Shown: positions 16,952 through 27,322, numbered from the stretch's first letter. The stretch: 64,000 nt of DNA from Aquimarina sp. RZ0 (GCF_008370685.1 NZ_VTZU01000042.1:1-64000); one strand, 5' to 3'. Numbers and translations: made by a program. The notes: generated by a model from the sequence alone, not told the origin.

Positions 16952-19495
16952 ATGGCAGAAGGAGAAAAGCTAATACCTATCAATATAGAAGATGAGATGA
17001 AGTCTGCTTATATCGACTATTCGATGTCAGTCATTGTGTCTCGCGCACTTCCAGATGTAAGAGATGGTCTTAAACCGGTACATAGAAGAGTTCTATATGG
17101 TATGTATGAGTTAGGCGTTAAAGCGAATAGTGCTCATAAGAAATCGGCAAGAATTGTTGGAGAAGTGTTAGGTAAGTATCATCCTCATGGTGATACTTCT
17201 GTTTATGATACTATGGTACGTATGGCTCAGGAGTGGAGTTTACGATATATGTTGGTAGATGGTCAGGGTAACTTTGGATCTGTAGATGGCGATAGCCCCG
17301 CAGCGATGCGTTATACAGAGGCAAGAATGCGTAAGATATCAGAAGATATGCTTGCTGATATAGAAAAAGAGACAGTAGATCATACATTTAATTTTGATGA
17401 TACGTTGCAAGAACCTACAGTTCTTCCTAGTAGAGTACCTGGTTTATTGATCAATGGAGCTTCTGGGATAGCAGTAGGTATGGCTACTAATATGCCTCCT
17501 CATAATTTAAGCGAAGTTGTAGATGGTACCATTGCTTACATTGATAATAATGATATTGAAATAGACGAGCTTATACAACATATCAAAGCTCCGGATTTTC
17601 CAACTGGAGGAACTATATATGGTTATGATGGAGTAAGAGAAGCTTTTAAAACAGGAAGAGGTAGGATTGTGATTCGTGCCAAAGCCAGTTTTGAAGAAGT
17701 AAATGGTAGAGAATGTATTATTGTATCCGAAATTCCTTACCAAGTGAACAAAGCGGATATGATTAAGAAAACTGCTGATCTTGTTAATGATAAAAAAATT
17801 GAAGGAATTTCTACTATAAGAGATGAGTCTGATAGGAAAGGAATGCGTATTGTTTATATTTTAAAAAGAGATGCAATACCTAATATAGTACTCAATCTTT
17901 TGTATAAATATACTGCGTTACAATCTTCTTTTAGTGTTAATAATATAGCATTGGTTAAAGGAAGACCGCAGTTATTGAATGTCAAAGAAATGATTCATCA
18001 TTTTGTAGAGCATAGACACGAGGTTGTAGTGCGTCGTACAAGATATGAACTTAGAAAAGCTGAAGAAAGAGCTCATATTCTAGAAGGATTAATTATTGCT
18101 TCTGATAATATAGACGAAGTAATTGCGCTAATAAGAGCTTCTGCTAATGCTGATGAAGCACGAGCAAAACTGATCGAAAGGTTCAAGTTATCTGAGATTC
18201 AGGCAAAAGCAATTGTTGAGATGAGATTGCGTCAATTGACAGGTCTGGAGCAAGATAAGTTGCGTGCAGAATATGAAGAATTGATGAAAACTATCGAAGA
18301 CCTTAAAGATATTTTAGACAAGAAAGAACGTCGAATGAATATTATTAAGGAAGAGCTTGCCGAAGTAAAAGAAAAATACGGAGATGATCGTCGTTCACAA
18401 ATTGAATATGCAGGAGGAGATTTAAGTATTGAGGATATGATTCCTGATGAAAAAGTAGTTATTACTATTTCTCATGCTGGATATATCAAAAGAACTTCTC
18501 TTAATGAATATAAGAAACAAAACAGAGGAGGAGTAGGTCAAAAAGGAAGTACTACCCGTAATGAAGATTTCCTTGAGCATTTGTTTGTAGGAACGAATCA
18601 TCAGTATATGTTGTTCTTTACACAGAAAGGGAAATGTTTCTGGATGCGGGTCTATGAAATTCCTGAAGGTAGTAAAACATCAAAAGGTAGAGCGATACAA
18701 AATCTGATCAATATAGAGAATGGTGATAAGGTAAAAGCATTTATCTGCACCCAGGATCTGAAAGATGAAGAATATATAAATTCTCATTATGTCATAATGG
18801 CCACGAAAAAAGGTCAGGTCAAAAAGACATCTTTAGAACAATATTCAAGACCGAGAACCAATGGTATCAATGCAATTACTATTAAGGACGATGATGAGTT
18901 GCTCGAAGCTAAATTAACAGATGGAAAAAGTCAGGTTATGCTTGCCGTGAAATCTGGTAAAGCTATACGTTTTGAAGAAGAAAAGACAAGACCTATGGGT
19001 CGTGGAGCTTCTGGTGTTAGAGGAATCAGATTAGCAGATAAAAATGATGAAGTGATAGGAATGGTAGCTGTTAATGATATGGAAAGTAATATTCTTGTAG
19101 TATCAGAAAATGGTTATGGAAAGCGTTCTAAATTAGAGGACTATAGAGTTACTAATAGAGGAGGAAAAGGTGTTAAAACTATTTCTGTGACCGATAAAAC
19201 AGGAAAATTAGTAGCGATTAAGAATGTTTCTGATTCTGATGACCTAATGATTATTAATAAGTCTGGTATTGCTATCCGACTGGCTATTGAAGATCTTAGA
19301 GTAATGGGACGTGCAACTCAAGGAGTACGTTTAATAAATCTAAAAGGAAAAGATTCTATTGCTGCTGTAGCAAAAGTGATGCACGATGAAGATGGTGTAG
19401 AAGATATTGATGAAGATGATACAAGCTTACTGGATAATAATAATGACGATTCCTCTGAAGATGGCACGACTATTGATGAATCAACGAATGAATAA
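16952..19495 (+). CDS. gyrA: DNA gyrase subunit A
   Basis: 847 residues. The N-terminal breakage-reunion domain has [20 protein letters not shown] and the catalytic Tyr in AAMRYTEAR (Y121). In the quinolone region the residue matching E. coli S83 is Thr (T82) and D87 is kept (D86); Thr is the usual wild-type residue in flavobacteria, so no resistance change is evident. The C-terminal pinwheel contains a variant GyrA box ([10 protein letters not shown]), which supports gyrase over ParC. The last about 35 residues are very acidic ([20 protein letters not shown]). It is followed 25 bp later by a TPR protein, sharing a terminator at 20837-20869. Confidence 0.96.
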   Translation: MAEGEKLIPINIEDEMKSAYIDYSMSVIVSRALPDVRDGLKPVHRRVLYGMYELGVKANSAHKKSARIVGEVLGKYHPHGDTSVYDTMVRMAQEWSLRYMLVDGQGNFGSVDGDSPAAMRYTEARMRKISEDMLADIEKETVDHTFNFDDTLQEPTVLPSRVPGLLINGASGIAVGMATNMPPHNLSEVVDGTIAYIDNNDIEIDELIQHIKAPDFPTGGTIYGYDGVREAFKTGRGRIVIRAKASFEEVNGRECIIVSEIPYQVNKADMIKKTADLVNDKKIEGISTIRDESDRKGMRIVYILKRDAIPNIVLNLLYKYTALQSSFSVNNIALVKGRPQLLNVKEMIHHFVEHRHEVVVRRTRYELRKAEERAHILEGLIIASDNIDEVIALIRASANADEARAKLIERFKLSEIQAKAIVEMRLRQLTGLEQDKLRAEYEELMKTIEDLKDILDKKERRMNIIKEELAEVKEKYGDDRRSQIEYAGGDLSIEDMIPDEKVVITISHAGYIKRTSLNEYKKQNRGGVGQKGSTTRNEDFLEHLFVGTNHQYMLFFTQKGKCFWMRVYEIPEGSKTSKGRAIQNLINIENGDKVKAFICTQDLKDEEYINSHYVIMATKKGQVKKTSLEQYSRPRTNGINAITIKDDDELLEAKLTDGKSQVMLAVKSGKAIRFEEEKTRPMGRGASGVRGIRLADKNDEVIGMVAVNDMESNILVVSENGYGKRSKLEDYRVTNRGGKGVKTISVTDKTGKLVAIKNVSDSDDLMIINKSGIAIRLAIEDLRVMGRATQGVRLINLKGKDSIAAVAKVMHDEDGVEDIDEDDTSLLDNNNDDSSEDGTTIDESTNE

Positions 19496-19520
19496 AACAA
19501 ATCCCATAAAAATAAAAGTA

Positions 19521-20804
19521 ATGAGAACTAAATTTATAATAGCATTTTTTCTAACAATGAGTGCTATTTCATTTGCACAGGAAACCCCAAAGAAAGCACT
19601 TAAAGCAGCTAGTAAAGCTTTGAAATCTGGTGATTTTGAGATTGCAAATGATGCACTTAAAGCAGCTGAAGGGCAATTAGACGCAGCGGATGATAAAATG
19701 AAAGCGCAATATTATTTTATAAAAGCTCAGGTTTCATCTGCAACATCTGATAAATCTTTAGAAAAAATAGAAGCTTCTGCCAAAGCTTATATGAAAACGT
19801 TGGAAATAGAGAAAAAATCAGGAAATTCTAAGTATACAGAACAAGCAAATACCGGGCTACAAACATTACGTCAGGCATTGGTAGAAGATGCAATAGAAGA
19901 TCAGAAGACCGGAAATAATAAAAGCGCAGCAGAAAAACTTTATTTAGGATATAAAACTAATAAAGCTGATACTACCTATCTTTATTATGCAGCATCCAAT
20001 GCAGTAAATGCTAAAGAGTATGACGCTGCTTTATCCTATTATAATGAATTAGTAGATCTTGGTTTTGACGGCGTAGAAGAACAATTTTTTGCTGTAGATA
20101 AAGAGACAGGTAAAGAAGAACTTTTTACATCTAAGGATTTAATGAATTTATCTGTAAAAGCAGGAACACATATTAAACCCGAAACTAGAAAAACAGATTC
20201 TAAAAAATCTGAGATCACAAAAAATATAGCACTTATCTATATTAGTCAGGGAAAAGATGAAGAAGCGTTGAAAGCAATGGAAGCTGCCAAGAAAGAGAAC
20301 CCTGATGACACTTCATTAATGCAAGCAGAAGCTGATATGTTTTATAAACTGGGAAACATAGCTAAGTATAAGGAGATTGTTGAAAAAATAGTAGCAAAAG
20401 ATCCAGAAAATGCTGACTTATTATACAATCTGGGAGTAAGCGCAGCTCGTCTTGGTAATAATGACCAGGCATTAGAATACTATAAGAATGCACTGAAGAT
20501 AAAACCAGACTATGCATCTGCTCAAATTAATATTGCTTCTATAATCTTGAGTGGAGAGCAGGCAATTGTAGAAGAAATGAATGGATTAGGAACTTCTAGT
20601 AAGGACTATAAAAAATATGATGTCTTAAAGCAAAAAAGACAAGATTTATATAAAAGTGTAGTTCCTTATCTAGAAGGAGCCATAAAAAGTACACCAGATA
20701 ATATAGAAGCTATACGAACATTGATGAATATATTTTATCAGTTAGATGACCCTAAAGCTGAGGAAATGAAAAATAAACTAAAAGCTTTAGAAGGAGGGAA
20801 CTAA
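19521..20804 (+). CDS. Exported TPR-repeat protein
   Basis: 427 residues from the ATG at 19521, which gives a signal peptide (MRTKFIIAFFLTMSAISFAQ); the longer frame from 19407 overlaps gyrA and is rejected. Several tetratricopeptide repeats follow, for example KALKSGDFEIANDALKAAE near the start and LLYNLGVSAARLGNNDQA then YYKNALKIKPDYA later. It probably works in the periplasm as a scaffold; partners are unknown. It is co-transcribed with gyrA, an arrangement seen in related flavobacteria as far as I know. Confidence 0.88.
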   Translation: MRTKFIIAFFLTMSAISFAQETPKKALKAASKALKSGDFEIANDALKAAEGQLDAADDKMKAQYYFIKAQVSSATSDKSLEKIEASAKAYMKTLEIEKKSGNSKYTEQANTGLQTLRQALVEDAIEDQKTGNNKSAAEKLYLGYKTNKADTTYLYYAASNAVNAKEYDAALSYYNELVDLGFDGVEEQFFAVDKETGKEELFTSKDLMNLSVKAGTHIKPETRKTDSKKSEITKNIALIYISQGKDEEALKAMEAAKKENPDDTSLMQAEADMFYKLGNIAKYKEIVEKIVAKDPENADLLYNLGVSAARLGNNDQALEYYKNALKIKPDYASAQINIASIILSGEQAIVEEMNGLGTSSKDYKKYDVLKQKRQDLYKSVVPYLEGAIKSTPDNIEAIRTLMNIFYQLDDPKAEEMKNKLKALEGGN

Positions 20805-20836
20805 TTTTTAAATTTTTTTCTATCAAAATTTCATAG

Positions 20837-20869
20837 AAAAGCCTGAGTATATATTATACTCAGGCTTTT
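20837..20869 (+). terminator. Terminator of the gyrA-TPR unit
   Basis: A 15-bp perfect stem (AAAAGCCTGAGTATA/TATACTCAGGCTTTT) has a 3-nt loop and is followed by TAATTTTTT. It starts 33 bp after the TPR stop. Confidence 0.92.
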
Positions 20870-21093
20870 AATTTTTTCAGAAAGAAATCATTAAATAGTT
20901 GTACCATATTCTCGAATAAAATTACCAGCTAAAATCATTTCTTTTTGTTTCACATTTCAAAACAAAAAGTACCGATAACGTAGCTATCTAATCTTCTTTT
21001 TTGTCTGAATTAAAAAATAATTTGATTCAGTTTACGGTGATTTTATACAAGAATGGCAGGGATATACCAATTCTGATTTGTTTTTCAGGGAAA

Positions 21094-21504
21094 TCAAGTT
21101 GGTATTAGTTCACGTTCCAAAAGTTGAATGTTTGCTTGTAGGCGTTCCCTAACAATATTCATCATTCTTTTATTCAATGCAGATGAATTCTCAACATAAA
21201 GTAAGTACTCGTTAACCGTAAATTGACCAATAATCATTCCTTTTAAACTATTTCTGAGTTTCATGTCTTTCTGTATGGCATTTTCAATAAATGACATACG
21301 TTTTTCTAGTGATAACTCATAAAAGGTATTCTTCCTTTTTTTAATATAATTTCTAAATACCTCAATTAATAACTCATTTTGTAATTTAGCAATAGGTCTG
21401 ATTGTTTTATTCTGAAACTGTTCATCAGTAGACATATTTTCAGAAACTTTTGCACTTAAAATTATTGGTCGTATTGCCAATAAATTAGATTCTCTGTTTT
21501 CCAT
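21094..21504 (-). CDS. Conserved flavobacterial protein of unknown function
   Basis: 136 residues, largely helical, with no signal peptide or membrane segment. Motifs include RPIAKLQNELLIEVFRNYI, ENAIQKDMKLRNSLKGM, IIGQFTVNEY and SSALNKRMMNIV. I recall homologues of this length across flavobacteria, sometimes labelled glyoxalase without visible support; no glyoxalase metal ligands are seen here. It stands alone between the gyrA terminator and a repeat-rich gap. Confidence 0.7.
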   Translation of the reverse strand: MENRESNLLAIRPIILSAKVSENMSTDEQFQNKTIRPIAKLQNELLIEVFRNYIKKRKNTFYELSLEKRMSFIENAIQKDMKLRNSLKGMIIGQFTVNEYLLYVENSSALNKRMMNIVRERLQANIQLLERELIPT

Positions 21505-21871
21505 AATAAAGAATGTTTACTAAAAATACAGAATTGTTTAATCCAAAATAAAATAAGACACTAGAGTTTTAAACCAGTTATGAACAATTAGGTACTTCAG
21601 GATATTAAATTACGTAGCTTTTATACCAAAAGAGTTATGTAAATCATATCATTACATATTGTAAACGTTAATAGATTCAATACGGATAGGAAACGATGAT
21701 TTTGGGATGTTATTTTGATTTGAATATACTTATTCACCTTACGCATAATACTATGTTAAAATCAAGATGCATTGTTAATAACAATTTAATTAAATGAATA
21801 TCAAGTATTTATTTTTGTTTAATCATCTTAATTATTCAACTAACGAAATATTCATTGAAGAGGTTTGGTAA

Positions 21872-21904
21872 TTAAAACGGTTAAAACGGTTAAAACGGTT
21901 AAAA
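21872..21904. repeat. 9-bp tandem repeat, 3.7 copies
   Basis: The unit TTAAAACGG is repeated exactly three times, followed by TTAAAA. It lies in non-coding DNA, in the interior of the 12-bp inverted repeat pair. Copy number could vary between strains. Confidence 0.8.
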
Positions 21905-22065
21905 TTATTAAGAAAAACATCACTTATCAACAGTTTTTTTGTTAAAATGAATAAAAATGCTTCTTTGATTGCGTAAGGTGAGATACTTATATAAAATAAA
22001 ACATTTTTTGTCCAAAATAGAAAGATATAGTTTTATTGGGCAAATTTAAGTTAGTACTAGGGATT

Positions 22066-22125
22066 GAACTCATCTGGTCAAATTTTAACTCATTTTTGGT
22101 TAAAAATAAAAAGTGAGATGAGTAC
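22066..22125. repeat. 60-bp internally deleted copy of the dispersed element (copy 3)
   Basis: The left end GAACTCATCT jumps directly to a right half (AAATTTTAACTCAT, GGTTAAAAATAAAAAGTGAGATGAGTAC). That right half matches the right end of the 5100-5260 copy almost base for base, and the outer bases again form an inverted repeat. It lies about 60 bp upstream of the DUF72 gene. Confidence 0.65.
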
Positions 22126-22187
22126 ATTATCTTCGATAGTATTATTTTTGGTACAAAGAAATAAAATATAGTTAGAAAAAGATATGT

Positions 22188-23084
22188 ATGCAGTTTGGTA
22201 AAGTAGAGAATCCCGGGGATATAGATTTTAAGTTACCCGAAGATCATTCAAGTACAGCTAGAGTATTGCAAGCAAGTGCCAGTGCCAGAAATGATTTATC
22301 AATATATGTAGGATGTGCCAAGTGGAATAGACAAGATCTTAAAGGCTTTTATCCAAGAGGCACTAAGGATGAATTGTATTATTATTCCAGACAGTTTAAT
22401 TCTATAGAGCTTAATGCAACTTTTTATAGGATTTTTCCAGAAGATCAGTTTAAGAAGTGGTATGATAAAACACCAGAAGGCTTCAAGTTTTTCCCAAAAT
22501 TAGTGCAGAATATATCGCATCTGAAAAGATTGAATGAAGATGTGCAGCCTTATGTAGATGAATACCTGGTAAATGCAACTCATCTCAAAGAGAAGTTGGG
22601 GACCATTTTTTTACAAATGCATAGTAATTTTGCACCAAAATACTTTGATCGTGTTGTTGATTTTATAGCTAAATGGCCAAAAGAATTAAAATTGGCTGTT
22701 GAGTTTAGACACACAGATTGGTTTAATGATACAGCTGTAGCCGAAGAATTATATGATCTGTTAGAATCACATAATATTACCAATGTTATTACTGATACAG
22801 CAGGAAGAAGGGATCTTCTTCATATGAGACTAACGAATAAGGAAGCTTTTATTCGGTATGTAGGGGCCAATCATGATACAGATTATAGCAGGTTAAACGA
22901 TTGGGTAGATAGGTTAGCAGTATGGGAAAAACAAGGAATAGAGGAAATTCATTTTTTTGTTCATCAAAATATTGAGAAAGAATCACCTTTATTATCTAAA
23001 TACTTGATTAGATTATTGAATGAGAAATTTAATAGCAAACTAAATCTCCCTAATCATACTTCTACAGACCCCACACTTTTCTAA
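22188..23084 (+). CDS. DUF72-domain protein
   Basis: 298 residues of the DUF72 (YecE-like) TIM-barrel family. Motifs are VGCAKWNRQDLKGFYP, YYSRQFNSIELNATFYR, YDKTPEGFKFFPKL, LGTIFLQMHSNFAPKYF, LAVEFRHTDWF and VITDTAGRRDL. No enzymatic activity is established for the family. A predicted cytosolic protein of normal length. The nearest genes are unrelated, so context says nothing about its role. Confidence 0.9.
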   Translation: MQFGKVENPGDIDFKLPEDHSSTARVLQASASARNDLSIYVGCAKWNRQDLKGFYPRGTKDELYYYSRQFNSIELNATFYRIFPEDQFKKWYDKTPEGFKFFPKLVQNISHLKRLNEDVQPYVDEYLVNATHLKEKLGTIFLQMHSNFAPKYFDRVVDFIAKWPKELKLAVEFRHTDWFNDTAVAEELYDLLESHNITNVITDTAGRRDLLHMRLTNKEAFIRYVGANHDTDYSRLNDWVDRLAVWEKQGIEEIHFFVHQNIEKESPLLSKYLIRLLNEKFNSKLNLPNHTSTDPTLF

Positions 23085-23290
23085 AGGAGATAGTAATATA
23101 CTGGATCATACATGCTTTCAAAAGAAGTGATTAGCTTACTTTTAATGTTAAATTATAAGTTTTTATTGTTTTTTGTCGATGTTATGTGTAATTTGCCGAT
23201 AATTATTTTTGTAATCACTATTTGTTATAAGTAGGTTTTTTAGAAATTGATTAGTTTTAAGCTAAAGAATAAATAACAATCAAAAAAAAT

Positions 23291-23668
23291 ATGATAAAAA
23301 AACTACCCCTATTTTTATTATTAGTCTCTTTGTTAGTTTCTCTGCCGATACATTCTCAGAATAAAAACATGAATAAACGTTCTGGATCGTTAGATTTTGT
23401 AAACAATCTGACAGGTTTTGAAATGATAAAAGACCATAATCACCAAACGGAAACACAGGAGTTTTCCTGTAATTATAGCGTTATAAAGAAATGCAATCAC
23501 ACACATAAACATACAGACGCTGTATCACTTATAGACATTATTTCATCAGACAAAAGATCTGATTTTAACTGTTCAGGTGGTTTCTGTATGGATAAATCGC
23601 ATTTTCATAAAAAAGGAATAAGTCCTAAAAAACAATTATTTAATTATTTTATTAATATTTCTTGCTAA
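23291..23668 (+). CDS. Small exported His/Cys-rich protein of unknown function
   Basis: 125 residues with a signal peptide (MIKKLPLFLLLVSLLVSLPIHSQ). The mature part has five Cys (60, 68, 94, 99, 125) and seven His, grouped as DHNH (48-51), KKCNHTHKHTD (66-76), CSGGFC (94-99) and KSHFHKKG (102-109). This spacing suggests metal binding or disulfides, but no family is recognised. The protein ends in Cys. Flanked by DUF72 and a DEAD-box helicase, with no operon partner. Confidence 0.6.
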   Translation: MIKKLPLFLLLVSLLVSLPIHSQNKNMNKRSGSLDFVNNLTGFEMIKDHNHQTETQEFSCNYSVIKKCNHTHKHTDAVSLIDIISSDKRSDFNCSGGFCMDKSHFHKKGISPKKQLFNYFINISC

Positions 23669-23882
23669 CTAAATTTAGCTGAAAGTCAATAATTAACGTT
23701 GCCCGACATATTTCGAAATCGTGAGTGTAAGCAGATATTCTACTGGTACAAATTGATTTCATACGTATTAAACTAATTTTTTTAGAGTAGTCAGGTTTTT
23801 ATACAAACTCTTATTCGGTTAGTAATATTATTATTTTATTGGGCAATGAATATATTCACCTATTTTTGTAGCCTAAATAATA

Positions 23883-24998
23883 ATGAATATGACATTTAAA
23901 GAATTAGGCGTTCCTAATGATCTAAGTAAAGGTCTTAAAGAAATGGGAATTACTATTCCAAGTAAAATACAAGAGCAAGCAATCCCGATTCTTATAAATA
24001 GCAAGACTGATTTTATAGGAAAAGCTCAGACTGGTACAGGAAAAACGGCTGCTTTTGGAATACCGCTATTAGCAAATATAGATCCCGTTAAAAAAGAAGT
24101 TCAAGCCTTGATTTTGTCACCTACAAGAGAATTAGGACAACAAATAGCAAAGCAACTTTTTAAATTCACCAAGTACACAGAGAAAATTTTTACAGAATCA
24201 GTGTATGGAGGAGAAAAAATAGAAATTCAACTATCCAGACTTAAAAGGCCTACACATATTGTAGTCGCCACACCAGGAAGATTAATTGATTTAATAGAAA
24301 GAAAAGCAGTCGATATTTCTAAGATTAAAACTATTGTCATGGATGAGGCAGACGAAATGTTAAGTATGGGGTTTAAAAAAGATCTCACTACAATACTCAG
24401 TAAGACCAAAGGCCATAGAAATATATGGCTCTTTTCTGCTACAATACCTTCTTCCTTGAGTGATATTATCGATTCTTATATCAATAAAAATGCTGTAAGA
24501 GTTTCGATTGATAAAAATGAAGCAGTTAATAAAGGTATAGATCATCATTTTGTGGTAGGCGAAGATGGTAATAAATTGGATACATTAGCTTATTTTCTTA
24601 AGTCTCAGAAAAATCAAAGAGGTATTATCTTTACCAAAACAAAAGTCGCAGCCAGAACATTATCTAAACAACTCAAAGCAAAAAATTATGAAATAGGTTT
24701 GCTGGAAGGGGATATGACACAAAAAGATAGAGATAAAGTAATGCGCGCTTTTAAAAAAGGAGTGCTACAATTGTTAGTCTCAACAGATGTAGCAGCTCGA
24801 GGTATTGACGTGGCTAATTTAGCTTTTGTAGTACATTACCAACTTCCTGATCAGATGGAATATTATACGCACAGAAGCGGAAGAACTGCCAGAGCAGGAA
24901 AAACTGGAATATCACTAGCTTTGATCGTAAAACAAGAATTGAAAATAATAAAAGATATAGAAAAGCAATTAGGTATTAAGTTTAGCCAGATTCGTTAA
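23883..24998 (+). CDS. DEAD-box RNA helicase
   Basis: 371 residues with the full motif set: Q motif (F4 and IPSKIQEQAIP), I AQTGTGKT (48-55), Ia PTRELGQQ, Ib TPGR, II DEAD (about 157-160), III SAT, IV GIIFTKT, V STDVAARGID and VI HRSGRTARAG. The basic C-terminal extension of some paralogues is lacking, so it is a minimal core enzyme of the RhlE/DeaD type. Acts on RNA in the cytosol; the target is unknown. Two possible starts lie 6 bp apart (23883, 23889). Confidence 0.93.
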   Translation: MNMTFKELGVPNDLSKGLKEMGITIPSKIQEQAIPILINSKTDFIGKAQTGTGKTAAFGIPLLANIDPVKKEVQALILSPTRELGQQIAKQLFKFTKYTEKIFTESVYGGEKIEIQLSRLKRPTHIVVATPGRLIDLIERKAVDISKIKTIVMDEADEMLSMGFKKDLTTILSKTKGHRNIWLFSATIPSSLSDIIDSYINKNAVRVSIDKNEAVNKGIDHHFVVGEDGNKLDTLAYFLKSQKNQRGIIFTKTKVAARTLSKQLKAKNYEIGLLEGDMTQKDRDKVMRAFKKGVLQLLVSTDVAARGIDVANLAFVVHYQLPDQMEYYTHRSGRTARAGKTGISLALIVKQELKIIKDIEKQLGIKFSQIR

Positions 24999-25535
24999 AT
25001 ATTAAAATCAGCTAAATTTATGATAATCAGATGTTTGTTATGTGTTTTCGATAAATTTTGATCACCCAAAATTAATTGTGGTCAAGACTTTCTGAAATTT
25101 TGTTTTAGTATATTATACACATAAAATGGATAGAATCTTATATCCGATTTAAAAATGTTCATATAAAAGAAGTAATTTCATGTGTAGACAAAGCACTCAT
25201 CTTAACTTTTTCTATTTCCTGAAAAATGGATAAAATTAACTCATATTTCGTTATTTTTTTCAGACATAGCTAGACTATGCCTTTCAAAAAAACATCTCAT
25301 TTATATAAGTTTCATCTCATTTTCGATTAAAAATAAAAGTCAAGATAAGTTCAAAAATTCAAAAACAGCTCTAAAGAAGATAGTTTTTTAGGCAATCAAA
25401 TCATGGACTGCTACAATTTACTTCGGGCCAAAACAAAATCTTATAAAGCCACATATTAGGGCATCTTCAAAAGAACGTATTGCAGTAAGCAAAGCAAAAG
25501 CTACTGGATTTAGGAAAAGGGTGGATTTATAAAAA
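24999..25535. other. Convergent intergenic gap holding a dispersed element
   Basis: It lies between the 3' ends of the helicase and MBL genes. Apart from the repeat at 25193-25352 no gene or RNA was recognised. Confidence 0.5.
25193..25352. repeat. 160-bp dispersed element (copy 2)
   Basis: The left end starts GCACTCATCTTAACTTTTTC and continues TATTTCCTGAAAAATGG, matching copy 1 (CGATTTCCTAAAAAATGG). The right end GTCAAGATAAGTTC is identical to copy 1. The terminal inverted repeat is imperfect here. A central dyad (CATAGCTAGACTATG, near 25265-25279) is kept although its bases differ from copy 1, which suggests selection for structure. It lies between convergent genes. Confidence 0.75.
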
Positions 25536-26366
25536 TCAAATTTCCACCACTTGCCCTTCACGTGCCAAGAAACAATTTGAAAAACGCTGTTGGCATTGCC
25601 ACTCTACCTTTCTCAAAAAATCATCGTTATGCTCTGGATCATGGTGGGTAAGGTATAGCTTTTTTACATTTGCAGCCTCAGCAACGGCAATAGCTTGTTC
25701 CCAACTACTATGTCCCCAGCCTTTGTGGTTTGCTAACTCTTCTGGTGTATATTGAGCATCGTGAATAAGCAGATCTGCATTGCTGCAAAAATTGACAACA
25801 TTTTGATCTAATCCGTCACCGTGTTCTATATCTGTACAATAGACAAATACTTTTCCTTCAGTCTCTAAGCGATACCCATAAGCTCCACCAGGATGCGAAT
25901 GTTTATTGACTGTTATTTGACCTCCATCAAAGGTAACTTTATTGTCTTTATTGACTGTAAAAGCAAAATTTGCTCCCATATCATCTATACGTATCGGAAA
26001 ATATGTACTCTCCATTTGCTTAGCGAGTATTTCTTTAAAATCATGTATATCCGGAGCATCATTTCCAATGATAAAAAACTCAATTTCTTTACTTAGATCA
26101 TACGCAGGAGCAAAAAATGGAAATCCTTGAATATGATCCCAATGGAAATGGGAGAAGGTAAGATAGATCTTATTACCTTGAGAAAAATTTTTAGAAATGA
26201 GTTCTTTTCCCAATTTTCTAATACCAGTGCCTGCATCAAAAACCAGAATGCTTTCACCTTCTTTCTTACCAGATACTGCAACACAAGTAGTATTACCACC
26301 AAATTCCTGAAAACCTGATTCACAAACTGGTATTGAACCTCTGGTACCGTAAAATGTTATGGTCAT
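25536..26366 (-). CDS. MBL-fold metallohydrolase
   Basis: 276 residues of the metallo-beta-lactamase fold. GTRGS and FGGNTTC are near the N-terminus, the zinc motif is SHFHWDH (HxHxDH), then HSHPGGAYGYRLE, a D in YCTDIEHG, LLIHDAQYTPEE and GWGHSSW, and a last His in LTHHDPEH. The architecture resembles the PhnP/RNase Z-like cyclic phosphodiesterase branch, but the substrate cannot be told. It is cytosolic and probably co-transcribed with the TerB-like gene 38 bp upstream. Confidence 0.85.
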   Translation of the reverse strand: MTITFYGTRGSIPVCESGFQEFGGNTTCVAVSGKKEGESILVFDAGTGIRKLGKELISKNFSQGNKIYLTFSHFHWDHIQGFPFFAPAYDLSKEIEFFIIGNDAPDIHDFKEILAKQMESTYFPIRIDDMGANFAFTVNKDNKVTFDGGQITVNKHSHPGGAYGYRLETEGKVFVYCTDIEHGDGLDQNVVNFCSNADLLIHDAQYTPEELANHKGWGHSSWEQAIAVAEAANVKKLYLTHHDPEHNDDFLRKVEWQCQQRFSNCFLAREGQVVEI

Positions 26367-26404
26367 ACATCTGATTTAGCTAAAAAAATAAGTGTAACAA
26401 TAGA

Positions 26405-26815
26405 TTATTTATTAATATTTCTAATCTCATTTTTATAAGTTTCCTGATCCACTCCTTTTTCAATAACGGCTAACGATTTTGCAACTATATATTTAACATT
26501 ACCTGAGGTAAAACCTATTGCTTTGGCCATTCTCTCTAACCAAACAGTTTGCTGTTCTCCAGAAATAGCCTCATCTTCAGAGATTAATTTTGTCAAAGTA
26601 TACATACTCTCTAAACGTTCATTATAAGTATTAGTAGGTTCTAACGGATAGGTAAGATAGTTTTGCTTGATGTGATCATATTCTTCTTCTGAAATCCTTA
26701 AAACTTTGGCCAAATGACCTAAAAAGGTGTTCTCTTCTTCCGATATTTCGCCATCTCTTAAGGTTATTTTAACAACTGCGCCAAATTGATAATGATAGGT
26801 ACTTTCTGATTTCAT
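26405..26815 (-). CDS. TerB-like helical protein
   Basis: 136 residues, all-helical, with two acidic loops of the TerB type (RDGEISEEENTFL about 19-31; SEDEAISGEQQTVW). TerB-family domains are often metal-binding and linked to tellurite or stress response; no other ter genes are present. No signal peptide. It lies directly upstream of the MBL hydrolase. The family call is moderate because the sequence is short and divergent. Confidence 0.6.
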   Translation of the reverse strand: MKSESTYHYQFGAVVKITLRDGEISEEENTFLGHLAKVLRISEEEYDHIKQNYLTYPLEPTNTYNERLESMYTLTKLISEDEAISGEQQTVWLERMAKAIGFTSGNVKYIVAKSLAVIEKGVDQETYKNEIRNINK

Positions 26816-26908
26816 AATATCGTACTAAATTTTAATAATCAATAAAATTAGCCAATTCTAACAAAACACGGATTATCTTTTAAGATCATCTTTAAAAATT
26901 TAAATACT

Positions 26909-27322
26909 ATGAAAACTATCATCACAGGGTTGTTGCTACTAACTTCTCTAGCTACATTTAGTCAAACACAAAAAGAAAAACAACAAGAAAGACAAAAGAA
27001 TAAAGTCGAAATATTCTCATCAAAAGAAAAAGACAATTTACAAGTTTTCGTTGCCGAAGAAGTGGGTAAAATGAAACTTTCTGAAGATTTACAAGATGAT
27101 TATTATATGATTATTGGCTATCATACTAATAAAATGTCCAGATTGGATGATAAAGATGCTCAACTTACAGAAAAAGAGGTAATCTCAAGGTTTAAGCAGA
27201 TGATTAAGGATTTAGAGACAGACGTAAAAGAAATACTTACCAAGGATCAGTTTACCATTCATCAGGAGAGCTTTAGTAAAATTGTAACTAGTGTATACAA
27301 TCGTAATGGATGGGCCAAATAA
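26909..27322 (+). CDS. Small exported protein, first of a paralogous pair
   Basis: 137 residues: signal peptide (MKTIITGLLLLTSLATFSQ), then a charged helical domain (KQQERQKNKVEIFSSKEKDN to LTKDQFTIHQESFSKIV). It shares layout with the next gene: signal, K-E-D start, a Y-Y turn at mid-protein (YYMIIGYHTNKM against KIITSYYGLKM), LTEKEVISRFKQM against LTKIEVIAKFNIL, then KE(I/V)L..(D/E)QF. Function unknown. It leads the RND efflux operon, so it may be a periplasmic accessory or sensor. Confidence 0.7.
   Translation: MKTIITGLLLLTSLATFSQTQKEKQQERQKNKVEIFSSKEKDNLQVFVAEEVGKMKLSEDLQDDYYMIIGYHTNKMSRLDDKDAQLTEKEVISRFKQMIKDLETDVKEILTKDQFTIHQESFSKIVTSVYNRNGWAK

Larger units (their letters stand above)
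21505..22187. other. Gene-free, repeat-bearing gap
   Basis: Nearly 700 bp without a credible gene. It holds a 9-bp tandem repeat (21872-21904), a 12-bp inverted repeat pair (21734-21745 and 21970-21981) and a shortened copy of the dispersed terminal-repeat family (22066-22125). Confidence 0.55.

Noticed and set aside
16952-19495. Possible quinolone-resistance change in GyrA (Thr at the S83 site)
   Set aside because: Thr is, as far as known, the normal residue in flavobacterial GyrA; Asp at the D87 site is unchanged.
19407-19520. Longer start for the TPR protein
   Set aside because: It would overlap the gyrA coding end in another frame; the ATG at 19521 gives a proper signal peptide.
21872-21904. 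Short tandem array considered as a CRISPR
   Set aside because: The unit is 9 bp without spacers and no cas gene is in the window.
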